Under the pieces are notes generated by a model that was given only the letters and a program-made list of their open reading frames with translations, had not been told where the DNA came from and searched no databases. Positions 5,275-11,880 of a stretch of DNA of 12,046 nt are shown in pieces. Each line of letters starts with the position of its first letter. Positions within the stretch are counted from its first letter, which is position 1. The stretch comes from Chloroflexi bacterium RBG_16_57_11 (GTDB lineage Bacteria; Chloroflexota; Anaerolineae; Anaerolineales; UBA4823), in assembly GCA_001795165.1 (NCBI GenBank), contig MGNS01000008.1, positions 8,525-20,570 of the forward strand, read 5' to 3'. Made by a program: the position numbers and the translations under genes.

Positions 5275-6897
5275 ATGCAACAACAGAAGATAACCGATGA
5301 TTTACACGCCCTTTTGGAGGTATTGCCGGCTGCCATTGCCAGAGCCGTTACCGAGGCGAATGACAGCGACAACCTGCTGGAAGTGATCCTCGACCTGGGC
5401 AGGTTGCCCACGGCTCGTTTTGTTACCCGGGAAGTGCTGCTCAGCAAAACCGATGTCCCGCACCAGGACATCGATTACGTTGTAGAGCGGATCGGAGAGT
5501 TCGACGCTGACAATCGCGCCGGCCTGGAGCGCACGCTGCATCGCATTTCTGCCATCCGCAATCGCCGGGGTTACATCGTTGGGCTGACTTGCCGGGTAGG
5601 CCGGGCGGTCTACGGTACAACCGACATCATCAAAGACCTGATCGAGAGCGGCAAGAGCCTGCTGATACTCGGCCGGCCGGGTGTGGGGAAGACCACCATG
5701 CTGCGCGAAGCGGCGCGCATCCTGGCTGAAACCAAGCGCGTGGTCATTGTGGATACCTCGAATGAAATCGGGGGTGATGGCGATGTGCCTCATCCGGCCG
5801 TGGGTCACGCTCGTCGCATGCAGGTTGCGACGCCCTCCTTGCAGCACGAAGTCATGATCGAGGCGGTCGAAAACCACAATCCGGAAGCGATCGTCATCGA
5901 TGAGATCGGCCGCGAGCTGGAAGCCGCGGCTGCCCGCACGATTGCCGAGCGCGGCGTGCAGCTGATTGGCACCGCCCACGGTAATTCGTTGGAAAACTTG
6001 CTGCTCAACCCAACGCTGGCTGATCTGGTTGGGGGTATCGAGTCGGTCACCTTGTCTGACGAAGAAGCCCGCCGGCGCGGGACGCAGAAGACCGTCCTCG
6101 AGCGGCGCTCTCCGCCGACATTTGATGTATTAATCGAAATCCAGACTCGCGATCGCCTGGCGGTGCATCCCGATGTGGCTGCCGCAGTGGATGGATTGCT
6201 GCGCGGCTATCCGCTGCCACCGGAGATTCGCTCTCGCATCAATGGCGAGATCCGCATCGAGCGAGCGCCGGCTCCGACGCGCCCGGCGGCATTTGGACAG
6301 CAAGGCTACCGGCGACAGGGTGGGGAAGCCTTACAAGAGCGTTCTGCACTCCCTGCTTACCGGACAGACCAGCCTTCAGCCTCCTCCCGAAGTGATAACG
6401 GCTCATCCGGGCGTGACCGCAGCTCCTTGCAGACGGTCCGCATCTATCCTTATGGCGTGGCGCGCAATCGACTCTCCCAGGCTGCCCGCCGGTTGGGAGT
6501 GCCGGCGCTGATCGTCGACGAGGCCGGCGATGCCAATGTGTTGGTCACCCTGCGGGCTTATTACCGCAAGCGGCAGCGCACCATCACCGAGGCTGAACAG
6601 CGCAACGTGCCGATCTATGTGTTGCGCTCGAACACCGTCAACCAGATGTTGCAGTTCCTGGGTGACCTGTTCAATTTATACGCCGATGAAAGCGGTGAGG
6701 CAGGTATGGATACCGCACTCCAGGAGACGCGCGCCGCCATCAACGCAGTGATGAACGGTGAGCGGTGGGTGGAGCTGCAACCGGCGGCTTCTTCCATCCG
6801 TCGCGTGCAGCACCAAATGGCGCGCGATGCCAACCTGGTGTCCCACTCGTATGGCAAAGAGCCCAATCGCCGGGTGCGCATCTATCGGGAAGGCTAG
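5275..6897 (+). CDS. R3H-domain AAA-type ATPase (Ycf45/SpoIIIAA-like)
   Basis: 540 aa. Residues about 1-115 form an N-terminal region with LGRLPTARF (41-49). An AAA-type ATPase core follows: Walker A GRPGVGKTT (133-141), VDTSNEIGGDGDVPHPAVG (159-177), RRMQV (180-184), Walker B EAIVIDEIGRELEA (204-217), and LIGTAHGNSLENLL (230-243). Residues about 330-384 are a polar, low-complexity linker. A conserved alpha/beta segment covers 385-465 (VRIYPYGVARNRLSQAARRL). The C-terminus is an R3H nucleic-acid-binding domain with R509-x3-H513 and SYGKEPNRRVRIY (525-537). Family knowledge points to an ATPase that binds single-stranded nucleic acid; the cellular role is not established. Its ATG is 6 nt after the previous stop, and tmk starts 4 nt after its stop, so it is inside the operon. 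Confidence 0.92.
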   Translation: MQQQKITDDLHALLEVLPAAIARAVTEANDSDNLLEVILDLGRLPTARFVTREVLLSKTDVPHQDIDYVVERIGEFDADNRAGLERTLHRISAIRNRRGYIVGLTCRVGRAVYGTTDIIKDLIESGKSLLILGRPGVGKTTMLREAARILAETKRVVIVDTSNEIGGDGDVPHPAVGHARRMQVATPSLQHEVMIEAVENHNPEAIVIDEIGRELEAAAARTIAERGVQLIGTAHGNSLENLLLNPTLADLVGGIESVTLSDEEARRRGTQKTVLERRSPPTFDVLIEIQTRDRLAVHPDVAAAVDGLLRGYPLPPEIRSRINGEIRIERAPAPTRPAAFGQQGYRRQGGEALQERSALPAYRTDQPSASSRSDNGSSGRDRSSLQTVRIYPYGVARNRLSQAARRLGVPALIVDEAGDANVLVTLRAYYRKRQRTITEAEQRNVPIYVLRSNTVNQMLQFLGDLFNLYADESGEAGMDTALQETRAAINAVMNGERWVELQPAASSIRRVQHQMARDANLVSHSYGKEPNRRVRIYREG

Positions 6898-6901
6898 CAG
6901 C

Positions 6902-7522
6902 ATGTTCATTACCCTGGAAGGACCAGAGGGCAGTGGTAAGACGCGCCAGATTTCGCTCCTGGCAGAAGCTCTGCTCCAGCAAGGCTATCCAATCCTGGTG
7001 ACGCGCGAGCCTGGCGGCACGCCGATTGGTGACCAGATTCGCTCAGTGTTGTTCGATTTGAAGAACACCGACATGCGTCCGCACACGGAAATCTTGTTGT
7101 TCCAGGCCTCGCGGGCGCAGCTGGTCGAGCAGGTGATCCGGCCTCGTCTGGCGAACGGCGGTATTGTCCTGTGCGACCGGTATGCCGACTCGACCCTGGC
7201 TTACCAGGGGTATGGACACCAGGTCGATATGGATGAACTGAAAACAATCGTTTTCTTCGCTACCGGGGGGCTCAAGCCGGACCTGACCTTGCTATTGGAC
7301 GTAGATACTGAGGTGGGGTTAAGACGCAAGCTGGATGCCGACGAATGGAACCGGCTGGATGCTTATGACCTGGAATTTCACCGGCGGGTGCGCCAGGGTT
7401 ACCTGCAGATGGCCCGGTCAGAGCCACAGCGTTGGGTAGTGATCGATGCCGTACGGCCGCCTGAGGCGGTGCAAGCGGCCATCCTGAAAGTTGTTCTGGC
7501 GCGGCTGAAGGTCAAAGTCTAG
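6902..7522 (+). CDS. tmk: Thymidylate kinase
   Basis: 206 aa, normal for the family. It phosphorylates dTMP to dTDP with ATP. Motifs: P-loop EGPEGSGKT (6-14), VTREPGGTPIGDQIR (33-47) for dTMP binding, DRYADSTLAYQG (92-103, the DRY/DRF motif), LLLDVD (130-135), and a basic LID with LRRKLDADEWNRLDAYDLEFHRRVR (140-164). Two details are slightly unusual: Arg15 directly after the P-loop Thr, where Thr or Ser is common, and Asp for the Glu of the 'RxE' element. Both are mild and the enzyme should be active. The ATG at 6902 has GGGAAGG (6887-6893) eight bases upstream, inside the end of the R3H gene. A longer in-frame reading upstream would lack family similarity. The gene ends 1 nt from the convergent fmdB-like gene. 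Confidence 0.97.
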   Translation: MFITLEGPEGSGKTRQISLLAEALLQQGYPILVTREPGGTPIGDQIRSVLFDLKNTDMRPHTEILLFQASRAQLVEQVIRPRLANGGIVLCDRYADSTLAYQGYGHQVDMDELKTIVFFATGGLKPDLTLLLDVDTEVGLRRKLDADEWNRLDAYDLEFHRRVRQGYLQMARSEPQRWVVIDAVRPPEAVQAAILKVVLARLKVKV

Positions 7523-7523
7523 C

Positions 7524-7913
7524 TCATTCGTAGCTGTCCGCGAAATCGCTCTCGCCGCCGCCCAGGTCGGGCAGCTCCGATTCGATCTCTTCGGGGCTTT
7601 GTCCGGCTTCCAGGCGGTCGATCACTTCGTCGAATTCTGGGCCAACTTCTTCGCCCATCTCCTGGCCCATCTTGCGCATCATGCGACCCAGGGCGCGCGG
7701 ATCCTTTTCCAAACCGTCGAAGTCGTCGATATCGCTCAGGTTCTCCAGCCGGCTATCTTCGGAGCGAGCGAAGCGCACGCGGTTGATCCGCCGCTGTACG
7801 TTCTGGCTCTGGCAGTGCGGGCAGGCGACTGGCTGTGTGCCATACTCGCTGTAGCTCATAAAGATGTCGAAACGTTTTCTACAATCTAAGCAACGATATG
7901 GGTAATACGGCAT
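7524..7913 (-). CDS. FmdB-type zinc-ribbon protein with acidic tail
   Basis: 129 aa. The N-terminus MPYYPYRCLDCRKRFDIFMSY carries CxxC (Cys8, Cys11), and CPHC (Cys31, Cys34) completes a four-Cys zinc ribbon, the FmdB/putative regulatory protein family. The family is small and its role is poorly known, with regulator or nucleic-acid-binding roles proposed. Residues about 50-129 are strongly acidic and Met-rich around 75-90 (GRMMRKMGQEMGEEVGPEF), longer than the short tails of many family members. The start at 7913 is clear: GGAGG (7919-7923, minus) lies 5 nt upstream. It is convergent with tmk and divergent from gmk. Confidence 0.9.
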   Translation of the reverse strand: MPYYPYRCLDCRKRFDIFMSYSEYGTQPVACPHCQSQNVQRRINRVRFARSEDSRLENLSDIDDFDGLEKDPRALGRMMRKMGQEMGEEVGPEFDEVIDRLEAGQSPEEIESELPDLGGGESDFADSYE

Positions 7914-7951
7914 TTCACCCTCCGTAATTGTGCATGGGTATTGATTTTAAA

Positions 7952-7980
7952 ATTATAATCAAGGCTAGGCAAATTGTCAT
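7952..7980 (-). promoter_or_regulatory. Promoter of the fmdB-like gene, with symmetric -10 shared with gmk
   Basis: On the minus strand ATGACA (7980-7975, 5 of 6 to the -35 consensus) is followed after 17 bp by TATAAT (7957-7952). The transcript would start near 7945 and contain the GGAGG site. The -10 lies in ATTATAAT (7952-7959), which is its own reverse complement, so TATAAT is also read on the plus strand (7954-7959) toward gmk. The plus-strand -35 is poor (no good hexamer at 16-18 bp). Confidence 0.65.
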
Positions 7981-8011
7981 CATGAACGACAAACTTTGTG
8001 AAGAGGTGAAT

Positions 8012-8635
8012 GTGCTCAGTAAAGTGACCTTGAACACAGGACAAAATCAACCTCTGCTGGTCGTGCTCTCCGGACCCTCCGGAGTGGGCAAAGATACCGT
8101 AATCCAGGCCATGAAAAAGCGTGGCCTGCCTTTTCATTTCGTAGTCACCGCCACCACACGACCGGCGCGCCCCGATGAGCAAAATGGCGTGGATTACTTC
8201 TTCCTCTCCAAGGATGAATTCGCAGAGATGATTGAGCAGGATGAGCTGCTCGAATATGCCATCGTGTATAACGATTATAAAGGCATCCCCAAACAGCAGG
8301 TTCGTGAGGCCTTAGCCAGTGGAAAGGATGTCATCATGCGGATCGATGTGCAGGGTGCGGCCACAATCCGCAAGCTTTGTCCGGAAGCCTTGCTAATTTT
8401 TTTGACCACAAAAGATGAAGATGAGCTGATCAGGCGCTTGATCGCCCGAAAGAGCGAGACCCCCGAAGGCTTAAAACTGCGCATTGCCACGGCCCGGCAG
8501 GAACAGAAGCAAATCGACCAGTTCGATTATGTGGTGGTAAACCCTCAGGAGCATCTGGATGAGACGGTGAACACGATCGAAGCCATCATCCACGCCGAGC
8601 ACCACCGTGTTCACCCAAGAAAGGCTACCCTTTAA
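8012..8635 (+). CDS. gmk: Guanylate kinase
   Basis: 207 aa from the chosen GTG. It converts GMP and ATP to GDP and ADP in the cytoplasm. Motifs: P-loop SGPSGVGKDTV (20-30), GMP-binding TTRPARPDEQNGVDYFF (48-64), EYAIVYNDYKGIP (81-93), IDVQGA (111-116), LID region RRLIARK (141-147), and FDYVVVN (171-177). The P-loop has Asp28 where Ser or Thr is the Walker rule; Gmk often tolerates other residues here. I choose the GTG at 8012 because AGAGG (8002-8006) lies 5 nt before it and the length fits the family. An ATG at 7982 would add 10 residues and has no ribosome site, but cannot be ruled out. Its stop overlaps the rhomboid start by one base (TAATG). Confidence 0.95.
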   Translation: MLSKVTLNTGQNQPLLVVLSGPSGVGKDTVIQAMKKRGLPFHFVVTATTRPARPDEQNGVDYFFLSKDEFAEMIEQDELLEYAIVYNDYKGIPKQQVREALASGKDVIMRIDVQGAATIRKLCPEALLIFLTTKDEDELIRRLIARKSETPEGLKLRIATARQEQKQIDQFDYVVVNPQEHLDETVNTIEAIIHAEHHRVHPRKATL

Positions 8636-9405
8636 TGTATCCACCTCCGAATGGATCAACACCAGGATATCCCAACGCCACACCGCCGCGTTACGTCATG
8701 CTGCGCTTGCCGCGCGTAACGCCGGTTGTCACTTACGTTTTGATGGGCATCACCATCGCGGTCTTTTTTGTTCAGATCATGACTCAATACGTGTTAGGCC
8801 AAGACCTGGCCGCGGCGATTGGAATGAAGGTCAACGAGCTGATCATCGGTGGCCAGCTCTGGCGCTTGATTACGCCGATGTTCTTGCATGGATCGATCCT
8901 CCACATCGCTTTCAACATGTACGCGCTGTTCGCCCTGGGTCCTGGTCTGGAAAGCTACTACGGGCATGGTCGCTACCTGACGCTCTATCTGCTGTCTGGC
9001 TTTGCCGGGAATGTGATATCTTTCCTGTTCTCCGGCAATCCCTCCTTGGGCTCATCCACGGCCATCTTTGGTTTGATTGGCGCAGAGGCGGTCTTCCTTT
9101 TTCGCAATCGCAGGATCCTGGGCTCAATGGCGCAGCGTGCCCTCACCAATGTGATCGTCATCATTATGATCAATCTGATGTTGGGGTCGGTTTCCCGTGG
9201 CATTGATAATTGGGGGCATATGGGTGGATTGCTCGGCGGCACGTTCTTTGCCTGGTTTGCCGGGCCGCTCTTCCGGATGGAAGGAGGCTCCCTGGACCCG
9301 CAGATTGTCGATGAGCGAGACCCATCCCGCGCATTGATCGTTGGGGTGTTGGATTTTGCCATTTTTGCCACACTGGCGGCGATGAAAATCCTGCGAGGTT
9401 ATTGA
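8635..9405 (+). CDS. Rhomboid family intramembrane serine protease
   Basis: 256 aa. A Pro-rich N-terminus (1-19) is followed by about six to seven membrane segments (roughly 30-50, 80-101, 113-132, 139-157, 168-185, 193-211, 233-251). Key parts: WRLITPMFLHGSILHIAFNMYALF (76-99, with HGSxxHxxxN), the catalytic serine in GSSTAIFG (Ser141), and NWGHMGGLLGG with catalytic His195. The Ser-His dyad is complete, so it should be an active protease cutting membrane proteins. Thr142 stands after the serine where Gly is usual (GxSG). The soluble loop at 212-232 is short. The start overlaps the gmk stop, so the two are translationally coupled. The substrate is unknown. Confidence 0.95.
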   Translation: MYPPPNGSTPGYPNATPPRYVMLRLPRVTPVVTYVLMGITIAVFFVQIMTQYVLGQDLAAAIGMKVNELIIGGQLWRLITPMFLHGSILHIAFNMYALFALGPGLESYYGHGRYLTLYLLSGFAGNVISFLFSGNPSLGSSTAIFGLIGAEAVFLFRNRRILGSMAQRALTNVIVIIMINLMLGSVSRGIDNWGHMGGLLGGTFFAWFAGPLFRMEGGSLDPQIVDERDPSRALIVGVLDFAIFATLAAMKILRGY

Positions 9406-9416
9406 GGCGGTCTTGG

Positions 9417-10193
9417 TTAGGTAAATTTCGCCGGGCGCTTCTCAATGAAGGCTTGAACGCCTTCTTTATGTTCCTGGTTTTTGCTCGCAATATCCTGTAA
9501 ATAGCCTTCGTAGTCTAGTACCTGTTCCAAATTACCCAGCACAGCTTTGTTAAATGAGCGCTTGGCCAGACCCATGGCGTGGACCGGCCCTTGCGCCAGC
9601 AGCCGGGCGATCATGGTCGCTTGCTGGTTGAGCTGTTCAGCGGGCACGAGGCGGTTGACCAGCCCCCATGCCAAAGCCTGGTCGGCGCTGATTGGTAGGT
9701 TGCTAAAAGTGAACTCGGCGGCCCGTCCAAGGCCGATTAGAGCGGGCAGAAGAAGCGATACAGCCGAATCCGGCGCCAACCCTATCCCGGCAAATCCGAC
9801 CACAAAACGGGCGCGGTCGGAGGCGATGCGCAGATCGCAAGCCAAAGCGATCCCTAAGGCTGCCCCGGAGACGGCGCCGTTCACTGCCGCCAGGACCGGC
9901 TTTTCCAGCCGCCGGATTTGCAAGATCAGCGGATTATAAGTGCGGGACAAATGCTCCCGGTACGAGATTTCCTCAGCATGATGAAATACATTTACATCCT
10001 GCCCGGCGCTGAAGTTGTCCCCCGCTCCGGTCAGCAGCACGCAACGCGCCTGGTCGTTTCGCTCGGCCTGCCTGAAAGCAGCCTGTAGCGCGGCGATCAG
10101 CTTGAAATCGAAGGCGTTAACTTTTGGCCGGTTCAGCGTAATCGTCAGGACGCTTTCCTCCAGGCTGGTGAGTAAGATCTCGGGATCGGTCAT
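9417..10193 (-). CDS. Crotonase-family protein, PaaG-like enoyl-CoA isomerase type
   Basis: 258 aa. The crotonase fold is visible: VLTITLNRPKVNAFD (15-29), oxyanion loop FSAGQDV (61-67), KPVLAAVNGAVSGAALGIALACDLRIAS (98-125), GIGLAPDSAVSLLLP (136-150), ISADQALAWGLVNRLV (168-183) and a C-terminal HKEGVQAFIEKRPAKFT (242-258) like that of PaaG. The two glutamates of true enoyl-CoA hydratases are absent: their positions hold Gly114 and Phe134. Asp142 in the PDS motif matches the acid used by PaaG-type isomerases. So double-bond isomerisation or a related acyl-CoA reaction is more likely than hydration. ATG at 10193 is chosen; an in-frame GTG at 10202 is possible and neither has a clear ribosome site. 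It is convergent with the rhomboid gene, 11 nt apart. Confidence 0.92.
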   Translation of the reverse strand: MTDPEILLTSLEESVLTITLNRPKVNAFDFKLIAALQAAFRQAERNDQARCVLLTGAGDNFSAGQDVNVFHHAEEISYREHLSRTYNPLILQIRRLEKPVLAAVNGAVSGAALGIALACDLRIASDRARFVVGFAGIGLAPDSAVSLLLPALIGLGRAAEFTFSNLPISADQALAWGLVNRLVPAEQLNQQATMIARLLAQGPVHAMGLAKRSFNKAVLGNLEQVLDYEGYLQDIASKNQEHKEGVQAFIEKRPAKFT

Positions 10194-10226
10194 GGGGCTC
10201 ACGGGGTTTGGATTATTAAATATTAT

Positions 10227-10247
10227 GCGGCGGGTCAGCCCCGCCGC
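10227..10247 (-). terminator. Hairpin terminator after the small acidic gene
   Basis: An 8-bp perfect GC-rich stem, GCGGCGGG (10227-10234) and CCCGCCGC (10240-10247), with a 5-nt loop, lies 17 nt past the stop codon of the acidic-protein gene. On the minus strand it is followed by the AT-rich ATAATATTTAATAA, not a clean T-run. It separates that gene from the crotonase gene, which then needs its own promoter or read-through. Confidence 0.6.
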
Positions 10248-10264
10248 ACGGCGAATTGGATCAG

Positions 10265-10657
10265 CTAAAGATTGGCGTCATCGCCCAGGTCATCATCCTG
10301 GTCATCGAAAAAGTCGTCGCTTTCCTCGTCCAGGTCAGTGTCGATATCGGCTTCCTCGATCTCCTGACGGACCCACAGCAAGAGCATTTGCCCCTCATCG
10401 AGATCCAGGGTGCGGGCGGCCAGGATCGGAGCATAGCTCTCCAGTCCTTCGATACTGCGATACTCCAGGTTGATTGTGCTTTGGTGCCGCCAGGCTTTGT
10501 TGCATCGCTCGATCAATGCCGGCCCATTGTAGGTTCGAAGCCGGGTGAGAACAATTTGATAAAGACTCGGGCCTTCATTCAATCCGAGCACCCAGCCATC
10601 GCCAACCGCTTCAAATGTAGGGGGGGGCCCTTCGATAATAGTAATTTTGTCGTCCAT
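10265..10657 (-). CDS. Small acidic protein of unknown function
   Basis: 130 aa; not a family I can name. Residues 1-98 look like a compact alpha/beta domain: DKITIIEGPPPTFEAV (3-18), WVLGLNEGPSLYQIVLTRLRTYNGPALIERCNKAWR (22-57), INLEYRSIEGL (62-72) and MLLLWVRQ (91-98). Residues about 99-128 are extremely acidic, with runs such as DEESDD, DDQDDD and GDD, and are probably disordered. No signal peptide or membrane segment is visible. The start at 10657 has GGAG (10667-10670, minus) 9 nt upstream. An 8-base G run (10620-10627, plus strand) codes for Pro11-13 and is a possible slippage site. It has its own terminator and is divergent from the EthD-like gene. A nucleic-acid mimic or chaperone-like role can be imagined for the tail but is not supported. 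Confidence 0.82.
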   Translation of the reverse strand: MDDKITIIEGPPPTFEAVGDGWVLGLNEGPSLYQIVLTRLRTYNGPALIERCNKAWRHQSTINLEYRSIEGLESYAPILAARTLDLDEGQMLLLWVRQEIEEADIDTDLDEESDDFFDDQDDDLGDDANL

Positions 10658-10679
10658 TTACCGGTACTCCAGTTGCGGA

Positions 10680-10715
10680 ATCATACCATAAACTTTTAGA
10701 ACCTGCGTGTATAAT
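10680..10715. promoter_or_regulatory. Divergent promoter region with two -10-like boxes
   Basis: On the plus strand TATAAT is at 10710-10715, 20 nt before the EthD-like ATG's upstream base and just before GGGAGA (10722-10727). On the minus strand TGGTATGAT (10688-10680) is an extended -10 form reading toward the acidic-protein gene. Neither has a recognisable -35. The 78-nt gap must hold both promoters, so these boxes are plausible. Confidence 0.4.
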
Positions 10716-10735
10716 CCAGTTGGGAGAAATCCAAG

Positions 10736-11086
10736 ATGTACAAATTGGTGATTCTGGTCGAGGCGCAGGATAATTGGGATCACTTTGAGGAACACTGGCC
10801 TGAGTTTCTCCATTTGGTTGAAACTTTACCGGGGCTGAGCCGCGAGGCGACCAGCCGCGTAGATGTTTTCCTGTACGGTAGCATGCCTTATGTTCATATG
10901 CATGAGCTGTTTTTTGCCACCCGGGCGGAGGCGGAGAAAGCGCTTGCCTCCCCAAACGGACAGGCTGCTGGCGCCTTGCTTCAGCAAATCAGTAATGGAA
11001 AGATGACGCTGTTTTTTGCCGATCATCGGGAAGACGATCTGGTCAACATACGAAAACATAAGCAGGCGGATGACGGAGTTGGATGA
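10736..11086 (+). CDS. EthD-like dimeric alpha/beta-barrel protein
   Basis: 116 aa. The start YKLVILVEAQDNWDHFEEHWPEFLHLVETLPGL (2-34) and the later MHELFFATRAEAEKALASPNGQAAGALLQQ (58-87) fit the EthD fold, a small ferredoxin-like domain that dimerises into an alpha/beta barrel: K-x-hydrophobic first strand, F-x-x-W, H, LPGL, then F-x-(S/T)-x-E-A-x-x-A-x-x-S. The closing strand MTLFFADH is at 90-97. Family members are known near quinone, ether and aromatic degradation genes, but many have no known activity. ATG at 10736 has GGGAGA 8 nt upstream. The end overlaps the M23 peptidase start by 17 nt, so the two are probably one transcript. Confidence 0.8.
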   Translation: MYKLVILVEAQDNWDHFEEHWPEFLHLVETLPGLSREATSRVDVFLYGSMPYVHMHELFFATRAEAEKALASPNGQAAGALLQQISNGKMTLFFADHREDDLVNIRKHKQADDGVG

Positions 11087-11831
11087 ACTGCCTCCTCGAA
11101 ACATCACCTGCCGCTCTTGGGTCGGGGTGACCCTGTTATCCTTCGTTATCGTTGTTGCTGTGGGTGCGGTGGCGGGTTTCAGCTTCTATCGCTCGCATGT
11201 ATTTAGCCCGGTGCGCTTCGAGCGTCTGATGACCTGGCTGCGAGATCCAGCGGGACATGAGGCCTGGAAGATGAACGCTGGCGAGATTTGCGACGGTGCA
11301 CCTTTTCAGATGCCCACCGATGGCTATATTGGCTTCTTGTGGGGCGATTCGTTTCGGATCGGGCACCACCATCAAGGGATTGATGTTTTCGGCGGCGACG
11401 AGGTCGGCATCACCCCAGTCTACGCTTCTTATCCGGGCTACCTGACCCGCCAGCAGGATTGGAAATCGACCGTGATCATCCGTGTGCCAGATGACCCGCT
11501 CCAGCCGGGCCGCCAGATTTGGGTCTATTACACGCATATGGCCGGCCCGGATGGCGAATCCTTTATCGCACCGGATTTCCCGCCCGGCACAGGCGAGGTC
11601 TTTGTCGAAGCGGGCACATTGCTGGGCTACCAGGGAAACTATTCGGGTACTCCAGACAACCCGGTGGGTGTGCATCTACACCTGTCGATTGTTAAGGACG
11701 ATGGCCACGGCAACTACCTTAACGAGCTGGAAATCGGCAATACGCTGGATCCCTCACCTTATTTGGGCTTGTCCCTTAATGCCAGGAATAACCCGGACCA
11801 GGTTCCGGTCTGCACGGCGTTTAGTAAATAG
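11070..11831 (+). CDS. Membrane-anchored M23 (LytM-type) metallopeptidase
   Basis: 253 aa. One membrane segment near the N-terminus (about 17-39) with few charges before it is followed by an outside domain. The zinc site of M23 peptidases is intact: H-x3-D in HHHQGIDVFGG (His101, Asp105), YYTHM with His156, and HLH (202-204). Further family features are YPGYLT (121-126), PGTGEVFVEAGTLLGYQGNYSGTP (172-195), and NPVGVHLHLSI (197-207). M23 enzymes usually cut peptide cross-links of peptidoglycan, but the true substrate is unknown. Start: ATG at 11070, inside the end of the EthD-like gene; another ATG at 11016 in the same frame lies deep in that gene and has no ribosome site. The short region 40-95 with DGAPFQMPTDGYIGFLWGD may be the pre-domain linker. 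Confidence 0.9.
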   Translation: MTELDELPPRNITCRSWVGVTLLSFVIVVAVGAVAGFSFYRSHVFSPVRFERLMTWLRDPAGHEAWKMNAGEICDGAPFQMPTDGYIGFLWGDSFRIGHHHQGIDVFGGDEVGITPVYASYPGYLTRQQDWKSTVIIRVPDDPLQPGRQIWVYYTHMAGPDGESFIAPDFPPGTGEVFVEAGTLLGYQGNYSGTPDNPVGVHLHLSIVKDDGHGNYLNELEIGNTLDPSPYLGLSLNARNNPDQVPVCTAFSK

Positions 11832-11880
11832 GAGTAAAAGCATCATAAGGTTGATGAGTTGCATCCTCGATTGATGAAGA

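Noticed and set aside
5302..5979. Long open frame on the minus strand opposite the R3H ATPase gene (about 225 codons), and similar antisense frames at 2525-3235 and 11136-11675
   Set aside because: They lie opposite well-supported genes (ATPase, pdxS, M23), have no ribosome sites or family motifs, and have the composition expected of antisense frames in GC-rich coding DNA.
7514..7530. Bidirectional terminator between tmk and the fmdB-like gene
   Set aside because: Stop codons are one base apart and I see no stem with a T-run near them.
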